Shown: piece after piece, positions 1-13,000 of the stretch
How positions within the stretch are numbered: the stretch's first letter is position 1
Layout: each line of letters opens with the position of its first letter
Source of the DNA: Sclerurus mexicanus
Lineage: Eukaryota > Chordata > Aves > Passeriformes > Furnariidae
Direction: 5' to 3'
Assembly (NCBI GenBank): GCA_013396755.1
Contig: VWZF01006057.1
Location: 4,673 to 68,672, forward strand
Length of the DNA stretch: 64,000 nucleotides
Program-made: the position numbers and the translations under genes
The notes under the pieces: model-generated
What the model was told of the DNA's origin: nothing
What the model saw: the letters and a program-made list of their open reading frames with translations, nothing else
Database searches by the model: none

Positions 1-214
1 GAAGGGATTGCTGGCTGGGAGGGTGGGCAGGGGCTGGCACAGGTTGGGCAGAGAAGCTGTGGCTGCCCCTGGATCCCTGGGAGTGTCCAAGGCCGGGTTG
101 GACGGGGCTTGGAGCACCCTGGGATAGTGGGAGCTGTCCCTGCCCTTGGCAGGGAGTGGAATGAGTTGGTCTTTAAGGTCATTTTCAACCCAAATCATCC
201 TGTGATTCTGTGAT
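1..214 (+). mobile_element. CR1 LINE 3' end, cut by window edge
   Basis: Contains the usual tail wording: CTGGGAGTGTCCAAGGCC, a CCTTGGCAGGG stretch, GGTCTTTAAGGTC and the ending TGTGATTCTGTGATG. Confidence 0.85.
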
Positions 215-1385
215 GCTGCATCTCATTCCTAGAGGTTTGGCTTTGAAATACCACGTGTAACACACAACCTTGCTGCTTCTGCATCAGTTGGTGCTACAGT
301 TTTTGACTATCACTCTTCCTAGGTTGTAATCCTATTCTAAATGTGTTGTCTGTTCATGAAGTTTGTACTGACAGTTTTCTGAAGGCTTGATTTTCTTTAC
401 ACAGAGTGTCAGTAGTTTGTGGGAATGATCTGCACTGAAATATCTTGCCTCTCAAAATGGCAGTGTTACCCTTAGCTTCTTATCCTTTCTTCTTGTGCAC
501 TGCACACCATAGGGCAGGGGCATTGAAGTCATGAGTGTAAAAGCTCTGTGAAAAGGATGAATTATTTGACCATGATTTTGTAAAACAAGGGTTAAATATA
601 AGTGTCAGGTATGGCTGTGATTCTTGAACTGAAGGCAAGTAAGGATTGGAGGGAAAAGCAATCCCAGAAGAGGGAGTGTGTCATTGTTTTGGTTTTGATT
701 CAGCCCTGTGTCGTGTGCAAGGCAGTCAAGCCTTAAAACTGCTGCCTAAGAGAATTGGTTCCCTGCAGGAAGGCAGTGAGTCATGGGTGCCACTGGTGGT
801 TCATTAAGGACATGTGTGTGATGACTTCAGGCTTTAGCCCTCCCTTGCAGGTGGAATTCACTGTGAAACAATTCAGTGGCCATGTCACATGTGAGAACCC
901 GTAATTCTTCAGTGCTGCACATGACTCATTCCTGGTATTTTTCACTTCTGTTGATGTTCCTGTGGATGCAGTTTGGTGGTCGGTCACATTAGGGACTTTT
1001 CCATTCCCATGCCTCAGAAACAGCTGTAATCCTCTGAAAAGCTGGAATTCTTGTGAGCTGGGAGAAAGGCTGGCTCAGCTGCAGAGCTGCCAAGTGGTGG
1101 AATGAAGCCCAGGGTTTTCTGAAAATAGGAGCCCCAAAGTTAAGCTTGTGCAGCACCAGTAGCACCAGGCTGATTGAAACACAGGGAGGTGCAAAGCCAG
1201 TGTGCCTGGAACTAGTGAAGAGGAGTCTTTGTGTCTGCTTATTTCTGTAGGTAACACTCAGTTACTCCAGATACGTTTCCTGAAAAGCTATAGGTGTCCT
1301 TAGAGCTTGAGGTGTCATTCGTGATGTGCAAGAAGAGGAGAGAGTGGTCAGCCAGGGGACAGGGCTAGTGAGCAGGTGCCATCTT

Positions 1386-1529
1386 ATCCCTGGAAGTGTC
1401 CAAGGCCAGGTTAGAGAGAGCTTGGAGCAACCTGCTCTAGTGGACGGTGTCCCTGCCCTTGGCAGGGGATTGGAATGAGATGGTCTTTAAGGTCACTTTC
1501 AACCCAAACCATTCTGTGATTCTTTGATG
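1386..1529 (+). mobile_element. CR1 LINE 3' end fragment
   Basis: TCCCTGGAAGTGTCCAAGGC through TTGGAATGAGATGGTCTTTA to ATTCTGTGATTCTTTGATG. Closely related to the copy at the left edge. Confidence 0.85.
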
Positions 1530-3145
1530 TACAACTTAAGGGTAAACCTCAGAATTCTGATAGAGCAGCAGCTTCCATGTTAATTCATAACCTGATTTCT
1601 CTCATCTCCATCCTTTCTCAGATGAAATCCCTGTTAACACTTATGGCAGATTTTTTGGCCTTGGAATGTGAGAGCTGAAAGGCACTCCATAAATTTTAGG
1701 TTGTTTCATTAAACAGCAGTGTTTGGGAGGAATAGAGAGTACTGAGAGATAAAGGAAATTTATTCTGTACAAGGACTGCAAAAAGGAACTTTGAAATTGT
1801 AGAGAGGAAAGGACGTATTTGTGAAGTATGTGGGTCAGGACACTGTCAAAAATATGATTCACTGATACAGTATTCTGTGGATAATACTGACTTCAAGTTA
1901 ATTGTCAGGAGATGTTTATTATGACAAGTCCCAGCTTTAAAAAATTGCACTGATGTATTTTTAACCTCTCGCTTGCAGCTTTAGCTAGCCTTGGAGTGAG
2001 TCAAAGCTGTTTTGTGATCAGAGCTGTTTACAGGTTTTAATACAGTGGCAAACAGTCTGAAAGCAAAGCCAGGGTATTTCCATTTTGTCAAGGTGCTGTG
2101 ACTGTATGTTTGGAGTAAAATTAGGCTTGAGATCAAGGTGAGCTAGTGCCTTGATTTGAGCTGTTTTCATTTATGCTTTCTCTTAAGGCAAAGACATGTC
2201 AGATGTTTAGTAAAAATATATGTGATACTCTCAGCAAGTTTCCAAAACTGCCATCTTTTCCCTGTCATGAAGGGATATTAAGAGCTTAATTTCACCTTAG
2301 TTCTTTGTTATGTTATCTGGGTCATTCAAAACTGGAGCACTGTGACCTAACTCCTTAGTTTCACTCCTGATAAACTGGTAGCTGTACACACATAGTTCAC
2401 AAATTTTTTGTTTCACAAGTTGGCAAATGATTTATGAATTATCAAATGCTTTTTTTCGGATTTCCTGTGCTGTTCTTTGGGAAGGAGGCTAATCTACACC
2501 TTAGACCAGTTTTATGGGAATTATTTACCCTAAAACTAATCTTGATTTAAAATTGATTTACAATTCTAATGGCACCCTTAAGTTTTTCTGTGTCTCTGCT
2601 GTGCATTACGTATTGAAAATACTTATTTCAGTAATTGTTCAGATGTTGTGCTTGTTTTAGAATGTAGTTTGGGGTTACATTTTGGACTTCGTTCTGAATT
2701 AGTTTTTTGAAAATATTTTTCCATTCACTAAAGTATTCTGTAAAACTTAAGATGGATCACAAAGTAACCTTTTTATTTTTTTTTTTTGTAGGACAGTGAA
2801 ATGCAGTGACTCTCATTAGAGATCAGGGTCCTGTTATGTTGATTATTTTCTCTGTTAATGAAACATCCTGTCCTGTGATATTTATAGATTTTTACTTAGA
2901 AATGTTGAAGCATTGTGCAAGAGCTGACCAAGAAAATACACACTGACAGACGGTCTTCAAAGGGCAGTTACAGAACAAAGATCTGTTTGGTATATTTGTT
3001 TTTATCTTCAGTCTTATGAAAATTAATGTGTTAAAGGCTTTAGGAGATGTGATGTTGACAAATACTTTCTGATGTTGGTGGTATTTGGGATGTAAAGTGG
3101 AGAGATTCACTTGGCAGTGACACTGTTAATTTTTCTTTTTCCTAG

Positions 3146-4084
3146 GAAAAAAAGAAAAAAAGTAGTGAAGAGTCCCAGATACAAGAGCCTGATGATGTGT
3201 TCCTCCCTCCTGTAGCAGAAGGGTCTTCTCAAGCTGGGAAAGTGCAAGTGGAACATCCTGGAGAATTTACAGAAATTCAGCTCAGAGATGAAGCAGAGGA
3301 TGGGAAAAGTGTAAACAATGTGTGTGACATCCCTCAGAGTCATTTACCTTCAGCAAATGAAGGGGCTCTGGCAGTGGCTCTGGAGCCTCCCACTGATGTA
3401 AAAGAGTTCAAAGCTGATCCTTCCCATGAGGAATGTTTGGGGGATGCTGAGAAGGCTGGGAAGAGCCAGTGGGACAAACCTCATAGCCCTGTGGAGGCAG
3501 TTGCTTGTGGATCAAGTAGTTCTGATTTATTGAGTAGCACCTTCCAGCCCAGTGCTGCTGGCACTCAGACAGTGCTGGGCTTTGTGCGGGACAGAGGAGC
3601 TGAAAACCTACAAGATGTTAAAAGTCCTCTTGCCTGCTCTTCAGAGAAGCTTCCTCTCAGCACCTCACAGCTCTCTGAGAAGTCCAAGGCGCGTGTCCAG
3701 CGGCCAGGGCTGAGGTCTGTTTATCCAGACCTATCTGCTGAGCTGTCCTATGAGAGACCCACCGTCATGGCAGTGAAACCCCTGCTGCACCACGACAGGC
3801 TGTACCCAGAGCTCCCCACCGAGCCAGAGCTGGTGCCATTCACCAGGGAGCAGCTGAAGATCTTTGAGCCCTGCTCCTGGCTGGAGAATGTTGACTCCTA
3901 TGCTGAGGAATTCGAAAGTGTGGCCCATCAGGACAGGCACGAGTTCTATGAGCTGCTCCTGAACTACATGCGCTGCAGGAAGCAGCTGCTGCTGGCTGAG
4001 GCAGAGCTGCAGGCCATGACAACTGACTGCCAAAATCTGAAGGGGAGATTATGGACTTTCAGAGAACAACAGAAGACTGTGCAG
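3146..4084 (+). CDS. EPG5: EPG5 exon 2 (largest exon)
   Basis: 313 codons, phase 0 at both ends, after the acceptor TTTTTCCTAG. It opens with a lysine-rich stretch (EKKKKSSEES), runs through an acidic, disordered-looking segment, and becomes conserved from RSVYPDL onward, including LYPELPTEPEL and HEFYELLLNY. The last 60 residues (HEFYELLLNY to REQQKTVQ) are Leu/Glu/Gln-rich and look like a coiled coil. The donor CAG|GTGCTG is weak. If it is skipped, the frame stays open to a TAA ending at 4174, adding 30 mainly hydrophobic residues. Confidence 0.95.
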
Positions 4085-7000
4085 GTGCTGTTGCTGAAGC
4101 TGCTTTTGAAACCAAACTATGTGAATGTGGTTCTGGAAATTAATTTTACTTGCTGCCAAGTTTATTGTGTTTAAGCTGTTTTGTTTTAAAAGAATCATGG
4201 AACGTTAAGGGTTGGAAGGGACCTTAAAGCTCATCTAGTCCCAACCCCCTTGCCATGGGCAAGGACACCTCCCACTAGACCAGATTGCTCAAGGCCTTAT
4301 CCAACCTGACTCTGAGCACTGCCAGGGTTGGGGCATCCACAACCTCCCTGGGCAACCTGTGCCAGTGTCTCACCACCCTCACAGTATAGAATTTCCTTCT
4401 AGTATCCAGCCTAAATTTCTCCTCTTAATTTGTACCTTTTACTCTTTGTCCTACCAATACAGTTCCTGGTGAAGAGTCCCTCTTCAGCCTCATTGTAGAC
4501 CTGCTTCAGGTACCGGAAGGCTGCTGTGAGGTCTCCATGCAGCCTTCTCTTTTCACCTGCAGCTTTCTCAGCCTGTCTTTGTAGGGGAGGTGCTCCAGTC
4601 TACTTAACAATTTTGAGGCCCTCCTCTGGACTTGCTCCAGCAGTTTTGTGTCCAGAGATTACTGCCTTTGCTTTCTGTCCCTCTACTGACCCCCAGTATT
4701 TCTGAGTATATTCTATTGCGAGTTAGGACAGCTTGTTGTTTAATTTTTAACTCTGAGGAGTGGTGTGACGTGTTAGTGGTCCCTTTTGGGGTCAGTCTCA
4801 TGTCTGTAGTTAGTCAGAATGAGCTGTGTACGCCCGGTTCTGCCCGTGGTGTCAGGTGAAGTTTGTACCACAGCACTCCCAGCAGACGTGGGGGATACGT
4901 GGTGCAGGGAGTGTAGCAGCGATGTCCCATCTGGCTTTCTGCCTGCAGGGACAGTTTCCACTGATGTCATTCCTGCTGTCAGAGCTGGCAGTGGCAGAAG
5001 AGCTCCAGTTGTGCTTGAGGGCAGCCCTACTGCTCAAAGAGAGAGTGTGAGGTCCATCCACTTTTAGTAATTTGCTCTGTAATTGTAGCTGTGTTTTTAA
5101 CTACTTTCAAGTGTGGCCGTCATGCTTTGTCACATTTTTGTCTGCAAACCAGAGGGGTTTAGGGAGCTTTTTGGGGCACTCATCAGAAAAGTTTTCCCCC
5201 AATCTCATTCTGTGTCACTTGTTTTTGGAGTGTGACATTGCAGTGGGAGTGAATGAAATTGTTCTGGCACTGTTTACAGCCAACACATCATCAAAATTGT
5301 CTGAGGGTGCTAAATACCTATGCATGTGTTAGCTTTTAGTGCTGTTTCTGTGAGTGCAGCTCCTCACAGTTGAGAAGCTGAACAGTTTTGAATCCTTCCT
5401 TTTTCTTCGGGAATAATGCTGAACCTCACCTAATTCAGTTTTGTGATGATCCCTATCTACACTGAAAGCAATTTTGGCTTCCCTCTTACTGGTCATCAGA
5501 CACCTGGCTAAGCTTCCCACTTGCTTTATTCCATCCCAATTCAATATATTTATTGTGTGTTCAAAATAATTGTTGTCTTGATACCAATCTAATACTCAGG
5601 CTCTAATATTTAGGAATAGGGATACTTTCAAGCTAAACTTCCAAAGTGCTGGTTCTGAAGAATCTTTCCTGGAATGTTACCTATTAAAAGAATAGCAAGA
5701 ATGTTATTTATTAAAAGAGTAATGGGAATGTTATTTATTGTGGTTTTCTTCTGCTGAGGAATTAGAGATAGGGCAGAGGAAGACTGGCCTCAACTTTTGA
5801 TTTCAGTCTGGGAAAACGTTTGAGTGCAGTCAATTTCTGAAAATTTTAAACATGCAGTGGGGAATTCTTACACGTTATCAGTTCTAGGAGCTTAGAAAAT
5901 ATTTATCTTGTGTTGGTGCATGTTTTAACTTGAAAATAGGAGATCCAAATATGGGAAATCTATAAACTGAGAAGCAGGTGCACTGACTGGGAGCGAGACA
6001 CCTGGTGTAGTTCACATCTCTCAGAGCTTCAGAAAAGCCACTTCATGACCATTTCTAGATCTGAGTTACTGAAGTATATAGAGTATTTATTTTTTTTCCC
6101 CAGAAGTCAAAGATACAGATCTTCAGTAACCAGGAGCTCTGAGAAGCATGTAAGATGTTTCCAAATGTTGGTCTTTCCCATTTTTGAAGTGTCTGTTTTT
6201 ATGAAAAGCTTTGAAATCTGTTGAGGAGGGCTGATTTCTGTTAAACTTGACCCAATAAAATGGCAAAACATGAAATACCCGCTCTCCTTTCAGGGTGTCT
6301 GTGCAGATCAGTGCAAAGTGACGGGTCACCATCGCTACCAGACCGTGGAGCTGAACGACAGTGTGTTGGGGGAGCTGAAGAAGCTGTTTGAGGCCAAGGC
6401 AGAGCATGTGCATCAGACCCTGGCACTGCACTCGTACACCTCAGTGCTGTCCCGGCTGCAAGTGGAGTCCTACGTTTACAGGTTGCTCAGCAGCTCATCC
6501 CTGCTGAGATCTGTGGCCCTTCAGCAGCAAGAGCAAGGTGTGTCGCTGGTCTGAATCACTCCCCGTGGGGGTCAGGGTGCCCAGTGCCTTGTTCACCTGC
6601 AGTTTTGGAGTCATGTGGTGGAGTTTCTGTGCTGGAGTGTTTCTCCTCTGATTCAAAAAGATGTTGATCTTATGTAGGAATCAGTGAAACTTTTTTCCTC
6701 ACAGAAAAAAGCTTCAGTTCTCTTAACTGACTCACCTAGGCAGTGGAAACTGACTGCAGGACTGGTGTCTTCTATCTGAGCAGCAGACTGACACCAGTAG
6801 TGTAGAGAAACGTCATGTGAGATGGGACATCCAGACTCACCATCTTCTGTTCTTTTTCCAGACTGGTTGTGCGTAATTCTAAAATGAGCTTGATGTTTTT
6901 CCCGCTTTACTTCTTGGAAGGCCACTTGAAATCTCACAGCTCTAATACTTGGAATCATCTTTCTGTTTTTTCATCCTAGGTGTTTTATTTGAGTGTGTGC

Positions 7001-10000
7001 CAGTGTAATCTTTGTGCTAAAGTACTTCTCCTCCTCCTGCCCCGGATACTTTTTCTTCTTAGTCCTCCTCCCTTTGCGCCCCAACCTCCGAGGCTGTTTA
7101 TATGGTGGTTCTTACAAAGTTTATCTTGAGGGAAGACCTTTTGTGGGAGTAACCATAGTACATTCATATAATTGGTGGCCAGTGCTTAATTATAAGAATA
7201 AACCAAGTACTGTAAGTGTTCTTCTCTGACAGATTTAACAAGCAGCTGTGTTGAAATGTCTTGGTATCTATAGATACAGAGAACAAGTTTTTTGTGTGGC
7301 CCCAAACCCACTACTTATGCTCCTACTGCTTGTCAAAGCTTTTGAATTCTGTGCTTAATTTACAGTTTCGAAGCAGTCAGAAAATCTGTCTTCAGACTTG
7401 AGCCACTTGAAGGAATGTATCAGTGTCCTCTTCAGCTTCACTCGCAGAGTTATTGAAGATCCTCAGTTTCAGAGTGACCTTCTCATGTGGCTGCAGAGAC
7501 TGGTGAGGGAGTAGGCTTGGGTATATCTGATCCAACATATGGGATGAATTTGGGAGTAATTTCTGAAAGTGTTATAGTTTCTCTTGCTGTCCTGTGGGCA
7601 ATAGTTTTTTTTGGCGGGGTTTGTTCTACTTCAGCGACAGAATCTGTTAGCAGATCTTTAGAATTAATCCCCTTGTCTGATGAAGTTAAGCAGCATAAAT
7701 GAGGACTGACACCTGAGCAGCCAACACTGCTCATAGTTGACTTAATAGTATTCGTTATGCTTTTACTTATTTTGAAAATAAAAGTATTCAGACTTGTCAT
7801 GTTTGAGAAACTTCTGTTCTTGCTGATTTCTGAATAAATTAGTTTTTGATGAAATCGTATAAAGATTAAATAATTTACACTAAAGAAAATAGTTTGTGGC
7901 TCATAAGCCAAGCAAGCAGAATTTTCAACGTTGCTCTCCTGTAACAAGCTCTGAAAACTGAGGATTGTTAGAAAGCATGGGAAAAGAAATGAACAAACAG
8001 TATTACTCTAGTTAGCAAGACTGTAAAGAGAGAAACTTTGAAATGATTTACATGATTTCAATATGCTTCCCTGTAGGGGTCTGTGCTGCAAAGAATTGGG
8101 TGTCCAGGTGACCATCTCTTCCTCTTCAACCACATCCTTCGGTGTCCTGCTGGGATCAGCGAGTGGGCTTGTCCATTCATTCAGGTGTGAATGTTTAATT
8201 CTTTATTGTGAGAAGGTGGGAGTTGGGAGTGGAGTGGGTAAGACAGGAGGGTGTCTTGTGCTTAGTCAGTCTGTCTTGACTGACACTCTTCCCATGCATG
8301 TGGAATGATGGTGGCAGTGAGTGGTTTGTCAGGAGTTTGTATTTTTCCCCTTTTAACCCAACCATGTGCAGGTTAACAGGGGAGCACACTTCACTCTTCA
8401 CTAGAGAGAGTGCTTGAAAGGGAGTCAAGGGTTTCCCATGTGCCTCAGAAAGCCTCATGCACCAGGTTTTGGGAGTGTTCTCCAAGAAAAGGAAAGAATA
8501 TTTGGACTTGAAGTGGCAGCTATATGAGACAAGTGGGATTGGAGGCAGCTCTGTGATGTGTAAGGGATGAGGAAAATCAGATTTTTTTATCCTACACATG
8601 GAAATGGGACTGGTTTCCCTGTAAAGTTTCTTAATTAATTTCAGAGAAAATGGTTTGCTTTGTATGGATCAGAGGGAGTGCAGATATCCAAAGGCACCAG
8701 AGCGTTCTTTCAAAGAACATATTTTCTCCTTCAAGAGGAGAAGATGTTGGAAATCTAGCCAGAGGAAAAGAACTGTAATTACACTAACAGGAAAGGCAAA
8801 CAATGCTATAAAAGTATAGAATGGAGTCATTTAGGTTGGAAAAACCCCTTAATATCATTGAGTCCAGTAATCAATCTAACAATGGAAGAATCCCAACTTC
8901 CCCTGTACTCAGTGTCTGAATTCCCCCTTGTGCCCAGGTGTACATGTGGAACAGAGAGAGAAGTTGTCCTTTTCTTTTGTGGAGCTTTAGATGGTTTGTT
9001 GTTTTTCCCTGTCCTTTAATTTTTAGAAGTAATTATTTTGAACAACTCACAGTATTTTGCCATGGCAATACTTCCTGCAGGGTGTGGGTGCTGTCTTTTG
9101 TGGGTATTTTTTAGTCTTAACAAAAAACTAGTGAGAAATATGAATATCTCTGCTCAAACTAATTTGCCCTTTGTTCTGCTTGTTTAAATTTGCTTAGATT
9201 TTTTGCATTTAATTTCAGATCAAAGTCTTGGATAACCCATCAGGTGTCTTTCATTTCATGCAGACTCTTGCCTTGCTTATGTCTCCTGTCAAGTGAGTAT
9301 TAATATAATTTTATAAATACGTTGTGATTATTTAAGAATAGAAAACATGACACACGATCTACTTGTACAACTCTGAAAGTGCATTGCAGGCAAAGTCATA
9401 GAAACAGGCACAAATAGATTCACAGTTTAATTCAAACTCTGTTTACTCATTCATCTTGAAATTCAGCCCTGTCAGTACATTCTCCTGCTGTACACAGTAT
9501 GATGCACCTTGCTTTCAGCTGTGAAATAGCTTGTGAAGACTGACAGACCCTCAGGTTTTGTTACTGTGACTTCTGAAATAGCTCTGGCTTTGCATGATGG
9601 CCTGTTCGTTATACTGTCTCTGCAACAGAACCCCCTCTGTGAAGGTGCTAAGCTGGTGTATACACTGGTTGACCTTCTTGATTTATTTTTCATCCCTTTT
9701 TGTTAATTCAGAAGGAATACATGGTGTTTGGAGAAGCTAGTTAATGAAATCAGTCATTAGTGAAAACTTTGGATAAAATACATAACCTAAATTTCCCACT
9801 GCCCAAATTTTAGGGTCAAAGATTTAAAATTGCTAGTGTTTAGGGTTTTTGTTGTGATTTTGAAAGTCTGGCCCTGAGTTAAGTGGGAGTCTTGTTTATT
9901 TGAGGCTGTTATTTTAAACAGTTTTATTTCCACATTTCCTCTCTAGAGCTGCCTGGGGAAACCATTGTATCCTGAGGGGCTGTGGAATGTGTATTGCCAG

Positions 10001-13000
10001 TGCATTTTGATGCTTGTATTTTGAACAAGGGCTAATTCCATGTGTCTGGAGTGATGCTCTCAGCTGTTGATAGCAGAACTCAGCCTCCACAGTGTCTGTA
10101 CTTACTGGTAAAGGAGCTGAGTCTGGTCTGTTACAGCTCCAGCATGACAGGAACAAATTTGAATTCTGAATTTGATTTATGAAATCAGTATCTGATGTAA
10201 TTTGTAATACATTCATGTTACTGGTGTAAGTTCAGGGAGATCAGGAAGGTGATGCCACATTGATGTTCTGTGGCACTGTTTGCACAGCTCTGCTGGTACA
10301 TTCCAGATTAAAACCATAGCAACCATCTTCCATTTAACTTTTTATATAACCTTTCTGCATATTGGACTGGTTTGTCTGAACAATTAGGGGTTTATACATA
10401 ATACAGTTTGAAAACGAGTATGCCAGACTTAAGGTGGGCTAACACATGGAACTGAAGCTGGATTGATTTGAGGCAGCTCTTTCAGGGAAGGTCTTCAGTT
10501 GCAGTACTCAGTTTATATAAGGCCAGTCTTGAGAATGTGTGTGTGGTGTCTTGCTAATGCATCTTCTTCAGATTGTTTTTTTAAAAAAGGTTTTTTCTTA
10601 CATATCAGCAAGAATAATGATATTTTTAAGATGAGACTGGATGTGGCACTTAGTGCCATGATCTAGTAATCACAGTGGTGTTGGATCAAGGGTTGGACTT
10701 AATGATCTCAGAAGTCTCTTCCAAAACAGCTGATTCTATGATTCTCACATATTTAAATGTCCTTACTCTACAAGGCTGATAGCCATTTATGTTGTTCTGA
10801 ATACTGTTTGGAAGATCATTTACTTCATATGGGAGATAGGTGTGAGTCTGTGAGGGTATCACATTATCCCAGAGTCATTTATGGTCACAGAATTGTTTAG
10901 GTTGGAAATGACCTTTAAGATCATCCAGTCCAACAGTTAACCCAGAACCACCATGTTCGGTGCTAAACCGTGTCCCCAGGTGCCACATCTGCATGTTTTT
11001 TTAAGATTTACAAGGTGGTTCCACCACTATCCTGGACAGTCTGTTGCAGTGCCTGATCACCCTTTCCATGAAAGATTTTCCCTAATATCCAATCTAAACC
11101 TCCCCTGGTGCAACTTGAGGTCATTTCTTGTCCTATCACTTGTAATTTGGGAGCAGAGCCCGACCCCCTGGCTCCCCGTCGTGTCAGGGGTTTGCAGAGC
11201 CAGAAGGTCCCCCCTGAGCCCCCTTTTCTCCAGGCTGAGCCCCCCCAGCTCCCTCAGCCCCTCCTGCTGCTCCAGCCCCTTCCCAGCCCCGTTCCCTGCC
11301 CTGCACAGCTCCAGCCCCTCGGGGTCTCTGCTCTCTGAGGGTCCCAGGGCTGGAGGTGCCCCAGCANCTTCCAAAACAGCTGATTCTATGATTCTCACAT
11401 ATTTAAATGTCCTTACTCTACAAGGCTGATAGCCATTTATGTTGTTCTGAATACTGTTTGGAAGATCATTTACTTCATATGGGAGATAGGTGTGAGTCTG
11501 TGAGGGTATCACATTATCCCAGAGTCATTTATGGTCACAGAATTGTTTAGGTTGGAAATGACCTTTAAGATCATCCAGTCCAACAGTTAACCCAGAACCA
11601 CCATGTTCGGTGCTAAACCGTGTCCCCAGGTGCCACNCTGGACTCATCTGGGCTCACGTGCAGCTGTTGCCACCAGCACCCCCAAGGGCCTTTCCTGCTA
11701 GGCAGCTTTCTGCTGAACTTGTTAATTTCTTGTTCTTGTATCTGTTTTTTTTTTAACATCGTAACTAAAGATAGTTCAGAGTTTTTAATTTTCTGCCTTT
11801 TTTTGCACTTGAATTTTCACTTTAAACCAGAAATCGTGTGGACTTCATGTGCCATATGAAACCAAGTGAAAGGAAAAGTTCCTCTTCATCTGGGAAGGAA
11901 TCTGGGAACTGGACCCTGGTAGATGAAGGAGGAGAAGAGGTACTTTTGTTTCTCTTTTTTCCCCTTTATGTTTATTGATCTTTGAAATGGATGAAGAAAG
12001 GCTGCCTTGTTAAGTTAAAAAGCATGATTTGAAATGTACATCTGTTTAACTCTCCTTTTATCCCTGTTGGTGTAACCATGGAGAGTGGAGCTTCCAGGGA
12101 AGAGTATTAACAGATAGAATTCAAATGTCTGAGTTACTGCTTACAAAACTATAATTAGTACAATAGTGAAGCCCTTTTACTATTTGTTTTATTGTGAAGC
12201 TACTGATAGCACCTGTATTTGTCTACAGGATGAGGATCCTGAAACAAGCTGGATTCTACTTTCAGAAGATGACTTGATTGCTCTGTTGTCACAGTTTCCA
12301 TTTCATGAACTCTTTCAGCAATTCCTTGGGTTTAAGTCTGAAGGTAAATCAGTTGCTAAAGAGTTATTCTTCATTTGCTTGTGCTAGTTTTATTAATGAC
12401 TACCACTGCCAAGATTGCTGATGCATTATGAGACTCTGAGTGAAGACACTGAAGCTGTGCAACATCTCACAGGCTAAATAGATGAGATGGAAATATATAT
12501 GGAAGTATATATATATATATAAGTTAAAAACGTAGAGCTATACTAGCATGCTAAATATTGAAGTCTTTTCCCTTTGTTTGGATCTGGATAGTAGTTAACT
12601 CCCCAAAGTGCATTCAGAACTATTTCACAACTATTTTTCCCCCTTGCATCTTAACTGTAATGTTACTGTGATTTTTCTCTCAGTTTTTCTTGCAAAATTT
12701 CTGGACAAGTACGTGAAGATAATTTCTTACTAGAAGTCTCTTATAACCGTGCATAGTTTATTTGTTTGGATACTTAACAGGTGTTTATCATTCATTTCAT
12801 ATACAAAACATACATTTTGGTTCACTATACAGTTGGCAAATAATGCCCTGTTTGCTAGCCATATGGTGAATGGTTGCTTTGAGTGCTTCTTAAATTACTT
12901 AAAAAAAGTGGAATTCATGCATTTTTTTGACTCTCATTTTTCTGCCTTGGTCTTAGGTGCTTATTTTCCTGAGAAAACAACTCCCCAGGAGATGATGAAG

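Larger units (their letters stand above)
1..3145 (+). other. End of EPG5 intron 1 (or upstream region)
   Basis: No coding exon matching the EPG5 N-terminus (a short Lys/Arg-rich start) was found here. Apart from two CR1 tails it is AT-rich single-copy-looking sequence with only chance frames. The polypyrimidine tract before exon 2 lies at 3129-3145. Confidence 0.6.
4085..6293 (+). other. EPG5 intron 2
   Basis: Holds the CR1 copy at 4192-4660 and an imperfect short tandem repeat near 5671-5740. The region 4660-5340 has several overlapping chance frames without any family match. Confidence 0.6.
9293..11830 (+). other. EPG5 intron 6
   Basis: Holds two CR1 copies in opposite orientation and the assembly break with duplicate block at 11367-11637. 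The rest, 9293-10620, has no recognisable feature. Confidence 0.6.

Noticed and set aside
1..3145. Search for EPG5 exon 1 or a promoter
   Set aside because: No Lys/Arg-rich starting exon, CpG-rich block or other promoter sign was visible; exon 1 should be upstream.
7483..7947. Minus-strand 154-codon frame in intron 4
   Set aside because: AT-rich intron sequence opposite the EPG5 strand, no family features, partly overlapping exon 4.
11057..11512. Minus-strand 151-codon frame crossing the N at 11367
   Set aside because: Made of inverted CR1 sequence and an assembly join.
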